Part shown: positions 1-8,871 of the stretch, piece by piece | How the letters are laid out: each line of letters begins with the position of its first letter | Position numbering within the stretch: the stretch's first letter is position 1 | DNA from: Clostridiales bacterium | GTDB lineage: Bacteria > Bacillota > Clostridia > Christensenellales > CAG-138 | Direction of reading: 5' to 3' | Assembly: GCA_031270585.1 (NCBI GenBank) | Contig: JAISXK010000081.1 | Span: 1 to 18,222 of the forward strand | DNA: 18,222 nt | Program-made: the position numbers and the translations under genes | Notes under the pieces: generated by a model | The model's input: only the letters and a program-made list of their open reading frames with translations | The model's database searches: none | Told to the model about the DNA's origin: nothing

Positions 1-2
1 CA

Positions 3-3000
3 AGGTCTGAAGGGGATAACTCCATGCGTCACGCGGAGTTTTATGGTCAAACGGGCAAGAACCAAACCGAGTTGGTGCTTGCCATGCGTCTGGGCGGTTA
101 TGGCGATTTGAGCATGGGCGAAGCGTGGTTCAAAAACATATCCATGCAAAAGCTTGATGAGTTGCCCGATAACGCGCTAAGCCTGGAACCCATCGCATAC
201 GGCGGCGGCCAAGAGAATAGCGGCGCGCCGGGTTGGGGCGGCATCATGGTGGGCACGTTGCTTTCCGGCCTTTTGCTGGCGCTTGTTTACCGGCGTGTGG
301 TGATCAGGCGGCGGCCGGACGGCGTGAAGATAGCGCGGTCGCAGTTTATACTTGTATTGCTTTTTGCGAATTTGCTGCGCATGGCGCTCTCCATCACGTT
401 CGTGGGACACTCTACGGATATCGCCTGCTTCACGGCCTGGGCTGACGCCATGGCGGAATACGGCCCCGCAGGCTTTTATTACAGCGACATGTTTGCGGAT
501 TACCCGCCCGGCTATATGTATGTGCTTTGGCTGTTGGGGTGCGTCAGGCGCCTGCTCTCTTTACCCTATAATGGCGCAGCGTTTGTGTTTCTGGTAAAAC
601 TGCCTTCCATCGCGGCGGATATGGTATCGGCCTATCTCATCTATCGCATGGCGAAAAAGCTGGGCGCGCGTGAAGATAAGGCTTTTGCGCTCTTTGGGGT
701 TGTGGCGCTTTTCCCGGCGTTCGCGTTTATATCGGGCGGTTGGGGGCAGATAGACAGCCTGCTCACTCTGTGCCTGATGGGCGTGATGTTGTTGCTTACG
801 GATAAAAAGCTTATTCTTGCGGGAGCGCTGTATGGCTTGGCCATACTTATCAAGCCCCAAGCGCTGATGGCGGGCCCCATACTCGCCGTGGCGTATTTCG
901 CGCCCGTCGCGGGGGAAGCGTACCGGAAGCGGCTTATGAAAACCGCGCTGGCAGTGCTGGCGGCGCTTGCCGTAATCGTGGGGCTTTCGCTGCCGTTTAT
1001 GCCGCCGGGCGACATAGCCGGTACGCCGCGCTGGCTGATGGAAAAATACTTTTCCACCGCCACATCCTACCCTTATGCAAGCGTAGAGGCGTTTAATTTC
1101 TTTGCGCTGCTGGGCGGCAATTGGCAAAGCATCGACGCCTCACCCTTCCTCTTTGATTATAACACCTGGGGCGTCATATTCATTGCGGCAAGCGTTATTG
1201 CGGCGGCGGCGCTGTATGTGTTTACCTATAAAAAGAACGCCAAAGGCGCGCTGCTGATTTCGGCGGCCTTCCTGTTGGTGTCGCTGTTTATTATGGGGCC
1301 GTATATGCACGAGCGCTATATCTTCCCCGCCATACTCATGCTGCTGGCGGCGGGGCTTTACTATAATGATAAAAGGCTTTTTGGCATAAGCTTCTACTTT
1401 TCCGTCACATTGTTATTCAATGCCCTTTGCGCCATGTATATTGTTGATCATCAGGAGCAACGCGGCGAATTTTATGATCTTTTGGTGTTCATAGGCTCGC
1501 TGGCAAGCGTGGCGGGGTTTGGGTATTTTATATACCTCTGCGTTGATATTCTGCGGGGCGGGAAAAAAGAGACGGCGCTTTTTGCGGCGGGGGAAGAACC
1601 CGCGCGGGCGCATCCTCCCGCGCGGGACGCGGATATGCCGGAAGAGCCCCTTATGCAAACCGGGCTTTATGAAAAGCGGCTGCTCTTCACCGGGCGGGAT
1701 ACGCTATACTGCGTTGTCTTAACGGTCGTATACGCGTGTTTTGCGCTTTTTAATCTGGGCAGTCTTTCAGCGCCTGAAACCAACTATGTGAGCGATACGC
1801 CCGGTGAAACCGTGCGCGTAGCGTTGCCTGAGAGCACCCAATTATCCGAGCTCTGGGTGTTTGGTAACATTGCCGAGGGCAGCGCGCTCATTACCGCCGG
1901 CGGGGGGGAGGAACTGGTTTTTGAGCAGAAGTACGATGATATGTTCCGCTGGAAGCGCGTGCCGTTTGACGGCGTGACGGTTCCCTGCGACAGCGTAAGC
2001 TTCATGACATACGCGGGCGGGCTCAACATAAACGAGGTGGCTTTCTTCGATGACGGCGGCAAATATGTAACCGCCGTGGCGGAGGATGCGGCCGCTGTGC
2101 CGCTGTGTGACGAACAGGCCGCCGTGCCGGACACGCCCTCTTATTACAATGGCATGTATTTTGACGAACTGTATCACGCGCGCACGGCCTATGAGCACCT
2201 GCACGGCCTGCCCCCTTACGAAAACTCACACCCACCGCTGGGCAAGGTGTTTATCATGCTGGGCGTCGCCGTGTTTGGCATGAACCCGTTTGGCTGGCGC
2301 GTTGTGGGCGCGCTCTTTGGCGTGGGCATGGTGCCGCTCGTGTATTGTTTTGGCAAGCGTCTCTTTAAAAAGCCCGCATACGCGCTGCTGACGGCGGCGC
2401 TCTTCGCGTTTGATTTTATGCATTTTACGCAAACGCGTATCGCCACCATAGATGTGTTCGGCGTGTTCTTCATCATCATGATGTTCTACTACATGCACCG
2501 GTATTATTGCATGAGCTTTTATGCGGATGGGCTTAAGGCGACGCTCAGGCCGCTGGGGTTGGCGGGGTTTTTCTTCGGGCTGGGCGCGGCCAGCAAGTGG
2601 ATTTGCGTCTACGCCGGCATAGGGCTTGCGGCGCTGCTGCTCTTATCGCTTTTTAAGCGGTATAAAGAATATAAGGCGGCGACGGCCTCAAACGATGAGG
2701 CTGCTAAAGCCGCAGTTAAGAACTTCCGGCGGCTCACCGTAAAAACGCTTGCATGGTGTTGTGTGTTCTATATCGCGGTGCCGGCGGTGATCTATATACT
2801 GTCCTATACGCCATACTATTTTTCGCAGATGCGCTACGAGCTTGCGGATGTTTGGAATTTTCAGATTTATATGTGGAACTATCATAGCGGACTCACAGCC
2901 ACGCATCCGTTTCAATCCGCCTGGTGGCAATGGCCGTTTACGCTTCGGCCCATGTGGTATTACATGGGCGACAGCGAGCCAGCCGGCATGATATCCACGC

Positions 3001-3401
3001 TCACGGCTTCGGGCAACCCCGCCGTGTGGTGGGTGTGCACCATCGCAGCGCTGGCGCTTGCCGTGCGGGCAATAACAAAAAAAATAAAGCGCGCGCCAGG
3101 CATGACGATGGCGTTCGCGGGGGTTTTGGCGAATTACCTGCCCTGGGTACTGGTTGGGCGGTGCACGTTTATATACCACTTTTTTGCCACGGTACCGTTT
3201 ATCATATTCTGCGCGGTATATGCGCTGCGCCATTATGAAGAGCGGGATGAAAAGCTGCGCTGCGTGAAATGGGTGTGGCTGGGTGTATGCGTACTGCTGT
3301 TTTTGCTGTTGTATCCGGGCATATCGGGCTTTACAATCCCTATCGGGTACGCAAAAATTTTAAAGTTTCTGCCGGGCGGCGGGTTGATGTATGGAGCGTA
3401 G
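3..3401 (+). CDS. Large membrane glycosyltransferase with two fused GT-C modules (second is PMT/GT39-like); 5' partial
   Basis: Predicted polytopic membrane enzyme that moves sugars from polyprenyl-phosphate donors to acceptors outside the membrane. Residues are counted from the ATG at 24. About 1-65 is a short non-membrane piece (GGYGDLSMGEAWF) like the end of an extracellular beta-sandwich. Residues 73-510 form a first GT-C module with many membrane segments and motifs YPPG (160-163), GGWGQIDS (238-245) and HERYIFP (429-435). Residues 585-690 look like a soluble beta-rich domain. Residues 705-1125 are a PMT-type module: FDELYHA (713-719) carries the Asp-Glu pair expected to be catalytic in this family, followed by HPPLGK (736-741) and HPFQSAWWQWP (961-971). 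The frame stays open to the window edge. The N-terminus should be outside the cell yet has no signal or membrane segment before it, so the true start probably lies upstream. ATG 24 does have AAGGGG 8 nt upstream, so it is not excluded. Donor and acceptor are unknown. Confidence 0.85.
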   Translation, partial: RSEGDNSMRHAEFYGQTGKNQTELVLAMRLGGYGDLSMGEAWFKNISMQKLDELPDNALSLEPIAYGGGQENSGAPGWGGIMVGTLLSGLLLALVYRRVVIRRRPDGVKIARSQFILVLLFANLLRMALSITFVGHSTDIACFTAWADAMAEYGPAGFYYSDMFADYPPGYMYVLWLLGCVRRLLSLPYNGAAFVFLVKLPSIAADMVSAYLIYRMAKKLGAREDKAFALFGVVALFPAFAFISGGWGQIDSLLTLCLMGVMLLLTDKKLILAGALYGLAILIKPQALMAGPILAVAYFAPVAGEAYRKRLMKTALAVLAALAVIVGLSLPFMPPGDIAGTPRWLMEKYFSTATSYPYASVEAFNFFALLGGNWQSIDASPFLFDYNTWGVIFIAASVIAAAALYVFTYKKNAKGALLISAAFLLVSLFIMGPYMHERYIFPAILMLLAAGLYYNDKRLFGISFYFSVTLLFNALCAMYIVDHQEQRGEFYDLLVFIGSLASVAGFGYFIYLCVDILRGGKKETALFAAGEEPARAHPPARDADMPEEPLMQTGLYEKRLLFTGRDTLYCVVLTVVYACFALFNLGSLSAPETNYVSDTPGETVRVALPESTQLSELWVFGNIAEGSALITAGGGEELVFEQKYDDMFRWKRVPFDGVTVPCDSVSFMTYAGGLNINEVAFFDDGGKYVTAVAEDAAAVPLCDEQAAVPDTPSYYNGMYFDELYHARTAYEHLHGLPPYENSHPPLGKVFIMLGVAVFGMNPFGWRVVGALFGVGMVPLVYCFGKRLFKKPAYALLTAALFAFDFMHFTQTRIATIDVFGVFFIIMMFYYMHRYYCMSFYADGLKATLRPLGLAGFFFGLGAASKWICVYAGIGLAALLLLSLFKRYKEYKAATASNDEAAKAAVKNFRRLTVKTLAWCCVFYIAVPAVIYILSYTPYYFSQMRYELADVWNFQIYMWNYHSGLTATHPFQSAWWQWPFTLRPMWYYMGDSEPAGMISTLTASGNPAVWWVCTIAALALAVRAITKKIKRAPGMTMAFAGVLANYLPWVLVGRCTFIYHFFATVPFIIFCAVYALRHYEERDEKLRCVKWVWLGVCVLLFLLLYPGISGFTIPIGYAKILKFLPGGGLMYGA

Positions 3402-3404
3402 CGC

Positions 3405-3866
3405 ATGAAAAAATACTGGGGGCCAATCAAGCAGTTTATAAAGTTCAACATCGTGGGCATATCCAACACGCTTGTGGATTTTTTGGTGTTCACGCTGTGT
3501 ACGGGCGTATTGCATATCGCATACATCGCGGCCAAAATGATATCCTACTGCTGCGGAGTGATCAATAGTTACATATGGAATTCCGCGTGGACATTTAAAA
3601 AAGAAACAAAACGCACCGGGCGGGAATACGGCCTGTTTTTACTGGTAAACCTCGTATCGCTGGGGGTATCGCTAGGCGCGATGTATATTTGCCGCAACCG
3701 GCTTAATATAGAGAGCGATTTTCTATGCAACATCATCGCTATGCCCTTATCCATGGTGGTCAACTTTATGGGCAACAGGCTGTTTGTTTTTCGCGAAGCG
3801 GATAAAGCGCGCGCGGGGCGGGAGGATGACGGCGGGGCTTGCCCGCCGGACGATACGAACCAATGA
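3405..3866 (+). CDS. GtrA family membrane protein
   Basis: A 153-residue protein with four hydrophobic segments and the GtrA-type opening KFNIVGISNTLVDFLVF (about residues 13-29), plus NSAWTF (59-64) and MVVNFMGNRLFVF (116-128). GtrA proteins are thought to help move or present polyprenyl-linked sugars across the membrane, often for a glycosyltransferase encoded next door. Here the start lies 3 nt after the stop of the GT-C fusion, with GGAG inside the end of that gene, so the two are almost certainly co-translated. The last 25 or so residues are polar and probably cytoplasmic. The pairing suggests that GtrA supplies the lipid-linked sugar used by the upstream enzyme; that is inference. Confidence 0.88.
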   Translation: MKKYWGPIKQFIKFNIVGISNTLVDFLVFTLCTGVLHIAYIAAKMISYCCGVINSYIWNSAWTFKKETKRTGREYGLFLLVNLVSLGVSLGAMYICRNRLNIESDFLCNIIAMPLSMVVNFMGNRLFVFREADKARAGREDDGGACPPDDTNQ

Positions 3867-3871
3867 AGGGC

Positions 3872-3891
3872 GCATAGAGCGCGCTATGCTT
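3872..3891. repeat. Short palindrome, GCATAG...CTATGC stem-loop
   Basis: GCATAG (3872-3877) and CTATGC (3884-3889) form a 6-bp stem around AGCGCG. On the - strand, 3880-3891 reads AAGCATAGCGCG, a 12-mer that recurs exactly at 5449-5460 and 10164-10175 on the + strand. The hairpin sits between the GtrA gene and yifB and has no following T run, so it is not an obvious terminator. Confidence 0.45.
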
Positions 3892-3939
3892 AAACGACGA
3901 ACAGGATAGAACAATTCATGTTGGGGATGGGGAGACGTT

Positions 3940-5469
3940 ATGCTTGCCAATATAGGGAGCTATGGGCTAAGCGGCATCAACGGGTTTGCCGTGCAGGTGC
4001 AGGTGGATATTTCAAACGGCATGCCAAGTTATGAGACCGTGGGGCTGCCCGACGCCGCCGTGCGCGAAAGCCGCGAGCGTGTGCGGGCCGCTATCACCAA
4101 CAGCGGGTTTGCTTTCCCCGTCAACCGCATCACGGTGAATCTGGCCCCGGCGGATATGCGTAAGGAAGGATCGCTTTACGATCTGCCTATCGCCGTGGGC
4201 ATATTGGAGGCAGCGGGCGTGATACGGCCCGGCGCGGCGGCGGACAGGCTTTTTATCGGCGAACTGGGGCTGGATGGCGGGGTGCGTCCGGTTTCCGGCG
4301 TGCTGCCCATGGTGATAGACGCCTACGCAAGGGGGTGCGGCCACATTATCGTGCCCGAGGATAACGCCGGCGAGGCCGCCTATATAGCGGGCATGCGGGT
4401 GATACCCGTGCGCTCGTTGCGCCAGGTGGTGGAAGGGCTGCGCGGCGAAGATACGCTGGAAGCGTGCCCCGCGCGGGCGTGGGATCAGGCAAGCGTCACC
4501 TACGGCGCGGATTTCAGCGACATCAAAGGGCAGCAGGGGGCCAAGCGCGCGGCGGAAATCGCCGTGGCGGGCGGTCATAACCTGCTGCTGATAGGTACGC
4601 CCGGCGCAGGCAAAACCATGCTCGCGAGAAGCATACCTTCCATACTGCCCAATTTGGCGTTTGAAGAAGCGCTGGAGATTACAAAAATACATTCCATCGC
4701 GGGGCGCACGAAGCGCAGCGGGGGAATTATCGCCGAACGGCCGTTTTGCGCGCCGCATCACGGGGCGTCGGCTGCGGCGTTGATAGGCGGCGGGGCAAAC
4801 GCGCTGCCGGGCGAAATTTCGTTGGCGCATTTTGGCGTGCTGTTTTTGGATGAGTTCCCCGAATTTAAAAGGGACGTGCTGGAAGCGCTGCGCCAGCCCA
4901 TGGAGGACGGGGTGGTGACGATTACGCGCGCCAACGCCAGCGCGACATACCCCGCCAACTTCATGCTGGTGGCGGCCATGAACCCCTGCCCCTGCGGCAA
5001 CCATGGCTCCCGCGTGGCGGCGTGCGCCTGCACCGCGCACGCGATTGCGCGCTACCAGGGCCGCATAAGCGGGCCCTTGCTGGATCGTATAGATATGCAC
5101 GTGGAGATGACCGAGGTGGGTTATGGCGAGATCACCGGCAAGGCGGCGGGGGAGCGTTCAAGCGTTATACGCGAGCGCGTAAACCGCGCGCGGGATATAC
5201 AGCGGCGGCGCTATGAGGGGCAAGGCGTTTACTTCAACGCGCAGTTGGGCAATACCGGGATCAAGAGGTATTGCGCGCCGGATCACCAATCTAACATGCT
5301 TTTAAAAGAGGCGTTTTGCAAGTTGAACCTGAGCGCGCGCGCATACAGCCGCATATTAAAGGTGGCCCGCACCATAGCGGATTTGAACGACGAAACGAAC
5401 ATCACGCCCGCCGATATCGCCGAAGCCATACAATACCGCAGTTTGGATAAGCATAGCGCGCAAATTTGA
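3940..5469 (+). CDS. YifB/ComM family Mg-chelatase-like AAA+ ATPase
   Basis: A 509-residue AAA+ protein of the YifB/ComM family. ComM of naturally transformable bacteria is a hexameric helicase that aids branch migration during uptake of DNA; many non-transformable bacteria also carry the gene. Residues 1-170 are the Lon-protease-like N-terminal domain. The ATPase core has Walker A GTPGAGKT (219-226), Walker B VLFLDEFPE (300-308), the family motif NPCPCG (348-353), and GPLLDRID (378-385), where an arginine finger is expected. The C-terminal helical domain spans roughly 410-505. GGGGAG 5 nt before the ATG fixes the start. The neighbour dprA is also a recombination and DNA-uptake gene, a common pairing in Bacillota. 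The length is normal for the family and nothing is truncated. Confidence 0.93.
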   Translation: MLANIGSYGLSGINGFAVQVQVDISNGMPSYETVGLPDAAVRESRERVRAAITNSGFAFPVNRITVNLAPADMRKEGSLYDLPIAVGILEAAGVIRPGAAADRLFIGELGLDGGVRPVSGVLPMVIDAYARGCGHIIVPEDNAGEAAYIAGMRVIPVRSLRQVVEGLRGEDTLEACPARAWDQASVTYGADFSDIKGQQGAKRAAEIAVAGGHNLLLIGTPGAGKTMLARSIPSILPNLAFEEALEITKIHSIAGRTKRSGGIIAERPFCAPHHGASAAALIGGGANALPGEISLAHFGVLFLDEFPEFKRDVLEALRQPMEDGVVTITRANASATYPANFMLVAAMNPCPCGNHGSRVAACACTAHAIARYQGRISGPLLDRIDMHVEMTEVGYGEITGKAAGERSSVIRERVNRARDIQRRRYEGQGVYFNAQLGNTGIKRYCAPDHQSNMLLKEAFCKLNLSARAYSRILKVARTIADLNDETNITPADIAEAIQYRSLDKHSAQI

Positions 5470-5530
5470 ATTCGATTTACATTTACGCGCCATGCCCCGG
5501 CATTGCCGATAAGCGCAAGGGGAGGTAGCT

Positions 5531-6631
5531 ATGAAAACATACACACCGCTCGAAAGAAGCTATATATGGCTGCATAATGCCGCACGCAACCGGACGCAGT
5601 TGTTTGAGCAGGTGTACGCGTTGATTCCTGATTTAAACAAAGCGTTTGCGCTTGCAAAGGCGCGCAGGTTGCCGCCGCTGCCGTCGGGCGGCGAGGAAGC
5701 TTTGAAGCGCTTATATGACGCCGCGAGCGAGGCTTATATAGATGAGACCATCACCTGGCTGGAAAAAAACCAAGCGCATATCATAATTCGCGAAAGCGAA
5801 GAGTACCCCCCTTTATTAAAAGAGATTAAACACGCGCCGCCGTTGGTGTATGTAAAGGGCAAATTGAACCCCGGCATGCGGTTGCCTATCGCGATGGTGG
5901 GCATGCGCAAAAGCACGCAGTATGGCGAAAAGGTAACCCGGCACTTGGCGGGCGAGCTTGCGCGAAGCGGCGCTACGATTATATCCGGCATGGCATTGGG
6001 TATAGACAGCCACGCCGCCTGGGGCGCGCTGGAGGCCGAAGGCGGCACGGTAGCGGTGTTGGGCAGCGGCATCGATGTGATTTACCCCGGCGAGAACGCC
6101 GGGCTGTATTACAAAATAGCCGAAAGCGGGGCGGTAATATCGGAGTTTTTGCCGGGAACAAAGCCGTTGCGCGCCAATTTTCCGCAGCGCAACCGCGTGA
6201 TCAGCGGGCTGTCGCTGGGGGTCGTTGTCGTAGAGGCGGCGGAGCGCAGCGGCACAACGATCACGGCCAACTATGCGCTGGAACAAAACCGCGATGTGTT
6301 CGCGGTGCCCGGCCGCATTACGGATAAATCGAGCGTCGGCCCCAACGGCATGATACAGCGCGGCGAAGCAAAGCCGGTATACTGCGCGGCGGATATACTC
6401 TGCGAATATGGCGCGTGCCCCGCGCCTGTGCGTCCGATGGCGGATATCGATTTATCCGCTCTTTCGCCGTTTGAAGGCTGCATTGTGCAGGAATTAAAAA
6501 AGGGCGAAAGGAATGCCGACGAGTTGTGTGAAATTTTGTCGGCCCCGGTGCAGCAGGTAAATTCTTGCTTGACATCCTTACAGTTTTCAGGAATAATTAA
6601 GCAGTTACCCGGACGGGTTTTTGGTTTATAA
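5531..6631 (+). CDS. dprA: DNA processing protein DprA (Smf)
   Basis: A 366-residue DprA, which binds incoming single-stranded DNA and loads RecA during transformation; it is widespread even where competence is unproven. Residues 1-80 form a helical N-terminal region. The Rossmann-like core includes SGMALGIDSHAAWGAL (152-167), FPQRNRVISGLS (217-228), SGTTITANYAL (240-250) and FAVPG (257-261). A winged-helix-like domain at about 305-366 ends the protein, as in the longer DprA forms. The phosphate-binding motif reads VGMRKS (123-128), with Met where Ser is usual (VGSR). The start is fixed by AAGGGGAGG ending 5 nt before the ATG, and the gene follows yifB by 61 nt. The family call is firm; a role in natural transformation here is not shown. 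Confidence 0.95.
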   Translation: MKTYTPLERSYIWLHNAARNRTQLFEQVYALIPDLNKAFALAKARRLPPLPSGGEEALKRLYDAASEAYIDETITWLEKNQAHIIIRESEEYPPLLKEIKHAPPLVYVKGKLNPGMRLPIAMVGMRKSTQYGEKVTRHLAGELARSGATIISGMALGIDSHAAWGALEAEGGTVAVLGSGIDVIYPGENAGLYYKIAESGAVISEFLPGTKPLRANFPQRNRVISGLSLGVVVVEAAERSGTTITANYALEQNRDVFAVPGRITDKSSVGPNGMIQRGEAKPVYCAADILCEYGACPAPVRPMADIDLSALSPFEGCIVQELKKGERNADELCEILSAPVQQVNSCLTSLQFSGIIKQLPGRVFGL

Positions 6632-6668
6632 GAAGAAATAAGCCGTTTGGCGCATCGTTCCTGCTGTT

Positions 6669-6747
6669 GCCGGCGTCCAAGGCCCTGTCTGAAGGACGGG
6701 GTTTCTTGCAGGCGAGGGTTCGCGATGGGGTTACGGCGGCTTTTTTT
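6669..6747 (+). promoter_or_regulatory. Structured leader upstream of topA: multibranch stem ending in a T7 run
   Basis: In the 134-nt gap between dprA and topA, GCCGGCGT (6669-6676) can pair with ACGGCGGC (6733-6740) at 7 of 8 positions. The right arm is followed at once by seven T residues (6741-6747), the layout of an intrinsic terminator or attenuator. The enclosed 56 nt contain two more hairpins: CCCTGTC/GACGGGG (6683-6689 with 6695-6701, one G-U pair) and GCGA/TCGC (6712-6715 with 6720-6723). The topA ribosome binding site and TTG start follow within 20 nt. It could be a terminator after dprA or a regulated leader. I recognise no known riboswitch class in it. Confidence 0.4.
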
Positions 6748-6765
6748 CGATGGAGGGGTAAATAC

Positions 6766-8871
6766 TTGGCGGATAATCTGGTGATCGTAGAATCGCCTGC
6801 GAAAGCGAAAACCATAGGTAAATTTTTAGGATCGAAGTACAAGGTAGTTGCATCCAACGGCCATGTGCGCGATTTGCCGAAAAGCCAGTTGGGTGTGGAT
6901 GTGGAGGATCACTTCAAGCCCAAATACATTACGCTGCGCGGCAGGGGCGAGGTGCTCGAAAAGATCCGGCGCGAAGCGAAAAACGCGAAAAAGATATATC
7001 TCGCCACCGACCCTGACCGTGAGGGCGAGGCTATTTCATGGCATCTTGCGCAGATTTTAAAGCTGGATGATACAAGTGCATGCCGCATCGTATTCAATGA
7101 GATAACGGCTTCCGCCGTCAAGAACTCCATCAAGGGCGCGCGCAGCATCGATAAAAGGCTCGTGGACGCACAGCAGGCCAGGCGTATACTCGACAGGCTG
7201 GTTGGCTACAAGATCAGTCCCATACTGTGGGCAAAGGTGCGCAAAGGGCTTTCCGCCGGTCGCGTGCAGTCGGTGGCGACGCGCATCATCTGCGACCGCG
7301 AGCAGGAAATTATGGATTTCAAGCCTGAGGAATATTGGGTAATTACCGCGTTATTGCTGGATAAAAAGAGCAAATCCCAAAAAACATTCGAGGCCAGGTT
7401 TTACGGTTTTGAAGGCAAAAAGGCCGATATCAGGGACGAAGCCGCGGCAAACGCCGTACTTGCGCGCGCCGGTGGGTCACATTTTGTAGCCACCGATGTA
7501 AAGATAGGCCAGCGCACGCGCCACGCGGCGCCGCCGTTTACCACAAGCAGCCTGCAGCAGGAGGCGTCGCGCAAGCTGGGCTTCACCACAAAACGCACTA
7601 TGATGGTTGCGCAGCAGTTGTATGAGGGCATTGAGCTTACCGGCAAGGGCGCCACGGGTCTTGTAACCTACATCCGCACCGATAGTGTGCGTGTGGCCAC
7701 CGAGGCCCAGGCGGAAGCGCGCGCGCATATCGCGGCGCAATACGGTGAAAAGTATGTGCCTGTCAAGCCCAACGTGTATAAGGGCCGCAGCAACGCGCAG
7801 GATGCGCATGAGGCCATACGCCCCACGTCGCTGGCGAATATGCCCGCTTCCATTAAAACGAGCCTGAGCAACGATCAGTATAAGCTTTATAAAATCATAT
7901 ACGAGCGCTTTCTCGCGAGCCAGATGGCGAATGCGCTTTATGAAACCAATACCGCAATGTTTGACGCGAACGGCGCCACGTTTCGCGCGCAGGGCGTGCG
8001 CACGCTTTTCGATGGGTTTACGGTGATCTATACCGAAGGCCGCGACGACGCGCAAGAAAAGGAGGTCGTTTTGCCGCAGATCGAAAAGGGCGGCGTGTTC
8101 GACGCGCAATCCATCAACAGCGAGCAGAAGTTTACACAGCCGCCACCGCGCTTTACCGAGGCGTCGCTTGTGCGTACCTTGGAAGAAAAGGGCATAGGCA
8201 GGCCCAGCACCTATTCGCCCACCATATCCACCATTATCGACCGCGGGTATATCATGCGTGAAAAAAAGCAGTTGGCGCCCACCGAGCTTGGTTTTGTGGT
8301 AACGCAATTGATGAAGGAAAACTTTGAAAATATAGTGGACGTGGCCTTTACCGCCAATATGGAGGAAAAGCTGGACGATATCGAAGAGGGCTCCGCCACC
8401 AGCGAGGCGGTATTAAAGGATTTTTACCCCCCCTTTATACACACGGTGGAGGAAGCCGACGCCAGGATTGAAAAGGTGAATATACCCGACGAGGTATCCG
8501 ACATACCCTGCGAAAAATGTGGGGCCATGATGGTATATAAGACGGGCAGGTTCGGCAGATTTCTGGCGTGCCCCAATTTCCCTGATTGCCGCAACACAAA
8601 GCCCATCATAGAAAGGATCGGCGTGCCCTGCCCCGATTGCGGCGCCGCGCTGATCAAGCGCAAATCAAAGCGCGGCAAGGTGTTTTACGGCTGCGAAAAA
8701 TATCCGGATTGCAAGTTCGTATCCTGGGATAGGCCGGCGGCCGGGCGCTGCCCCAATTGCGGCGCGCTGATGGTGCAAAAGATGGGGCCCAAGGGCAGCT
8801 ATGTTGCCTGCACCAGCAAAGAATGCGGGCATGTGCTGCGTAACAGGAAGGAAAATGAGGATGCCGTATGA
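6766..8871 (+). CDS. topA: DNA topoisomerase I (type IA)
   Basis: A 701-residue type IA topoisomerase that relaxes negatively supercoiled DNA through a transient 5'-phosphotyrosine break. The Toprim domain opens with LVIVESPAKAKTIGKFLG (5-22) and has the metal-binding acidic motif TDPDREGEA (81-89). The active-site tyrosine lies in TYIRTDSVR (Tyr302). The C-terminus carries three C4 zinc-finger repeats between about 575 and 690, the last with Cys at 662, 665, 682 and 687. The start chosen is TTG at 6766: GGAGGGG ends 7 nt upstream, and the protein then begins MADNLVIVESP like its relatives. The reading frame stays open further upstream to at least 6667, but that would place 33 unrelated residues inside the structured leader. 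The last 11 nt overlap trmFO, so the two are translationally coupled. Confidence 0.96.
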   Translation: MADNLVIVESPAKAKTIGKFLGSKYKVVASNGHVRDLPKSQLGVDVEDHFKPKYITLRGRGEVLEKIRREAKNAKKIYLATDPDREGEAISWHLAQILKLDDTSACRIVFNEITASAVKNSIKGARSIDKRLVDAQQARRILDRLVGYKISPILWAKVRKGLSAGRVQSVATRIICDREQEIMDFKPEEYWVITALLLDKKSKSQKTFEARFYGFEGKKADIRDEAAANAVLARAGGSHFVATDVKIGQRTRHAAPPFTTSSLQQEASRKLGFTTKRTMMVAQQLYEGIELTGKGATGLVTYIRTDSVRVATEAQAEARAHIAAQYGEKYVPVKPNVYKGRSNAQDAHEAIRPTSLANMPASIKTSLSNDQYKLYKIIYERFLASQMANALYETNTAMFDANGATFRAQGVRTLFDGFTVIYTEGRDDAQEKEVVLPQIEKGGVFDAQSINSEQKFTQPPPRFTEASLVRTLEEKGIGRPSTYSPTISTIIDRGYIMREKKQLAPTELGFVVTQLMKENFENIVDVAFTANMEEKLDDIEEGSATSEAVLKDFYPPFIHTVEEADARIEKVNIPDEVSDIPCEKCGAMMVYKTGRFGRFLACPNFPDCRNTKPIIERIGVPCPDCGAALIKRKSKRGKVFYGCEKYPDCKFVSWDRPAAGRCPNCGALMVQKMGPKGSYVACTSKECGHVLRNRKENEDAV

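Noticed and set aside
4012..5100. 362-codon open frame on the - strand opposite yifB
   Set aside because: It mirrors the YifB coding sequence in GC-rich DNA and has no family features or ribosome binding site that I can see.
6667..6765. N-terminal extension of topA by 33 codons
   Set aside because: The extra residues are unlike TopA and fall in the structured leader; TTG at 6766 has a strong ribosome binding site and gives the standard N-terminus.
7477..8307. 276-codon open frame on the - strand opposite topA
   Set aside because: Antisense shadow of the topoisomerase core with no recognisable domain.
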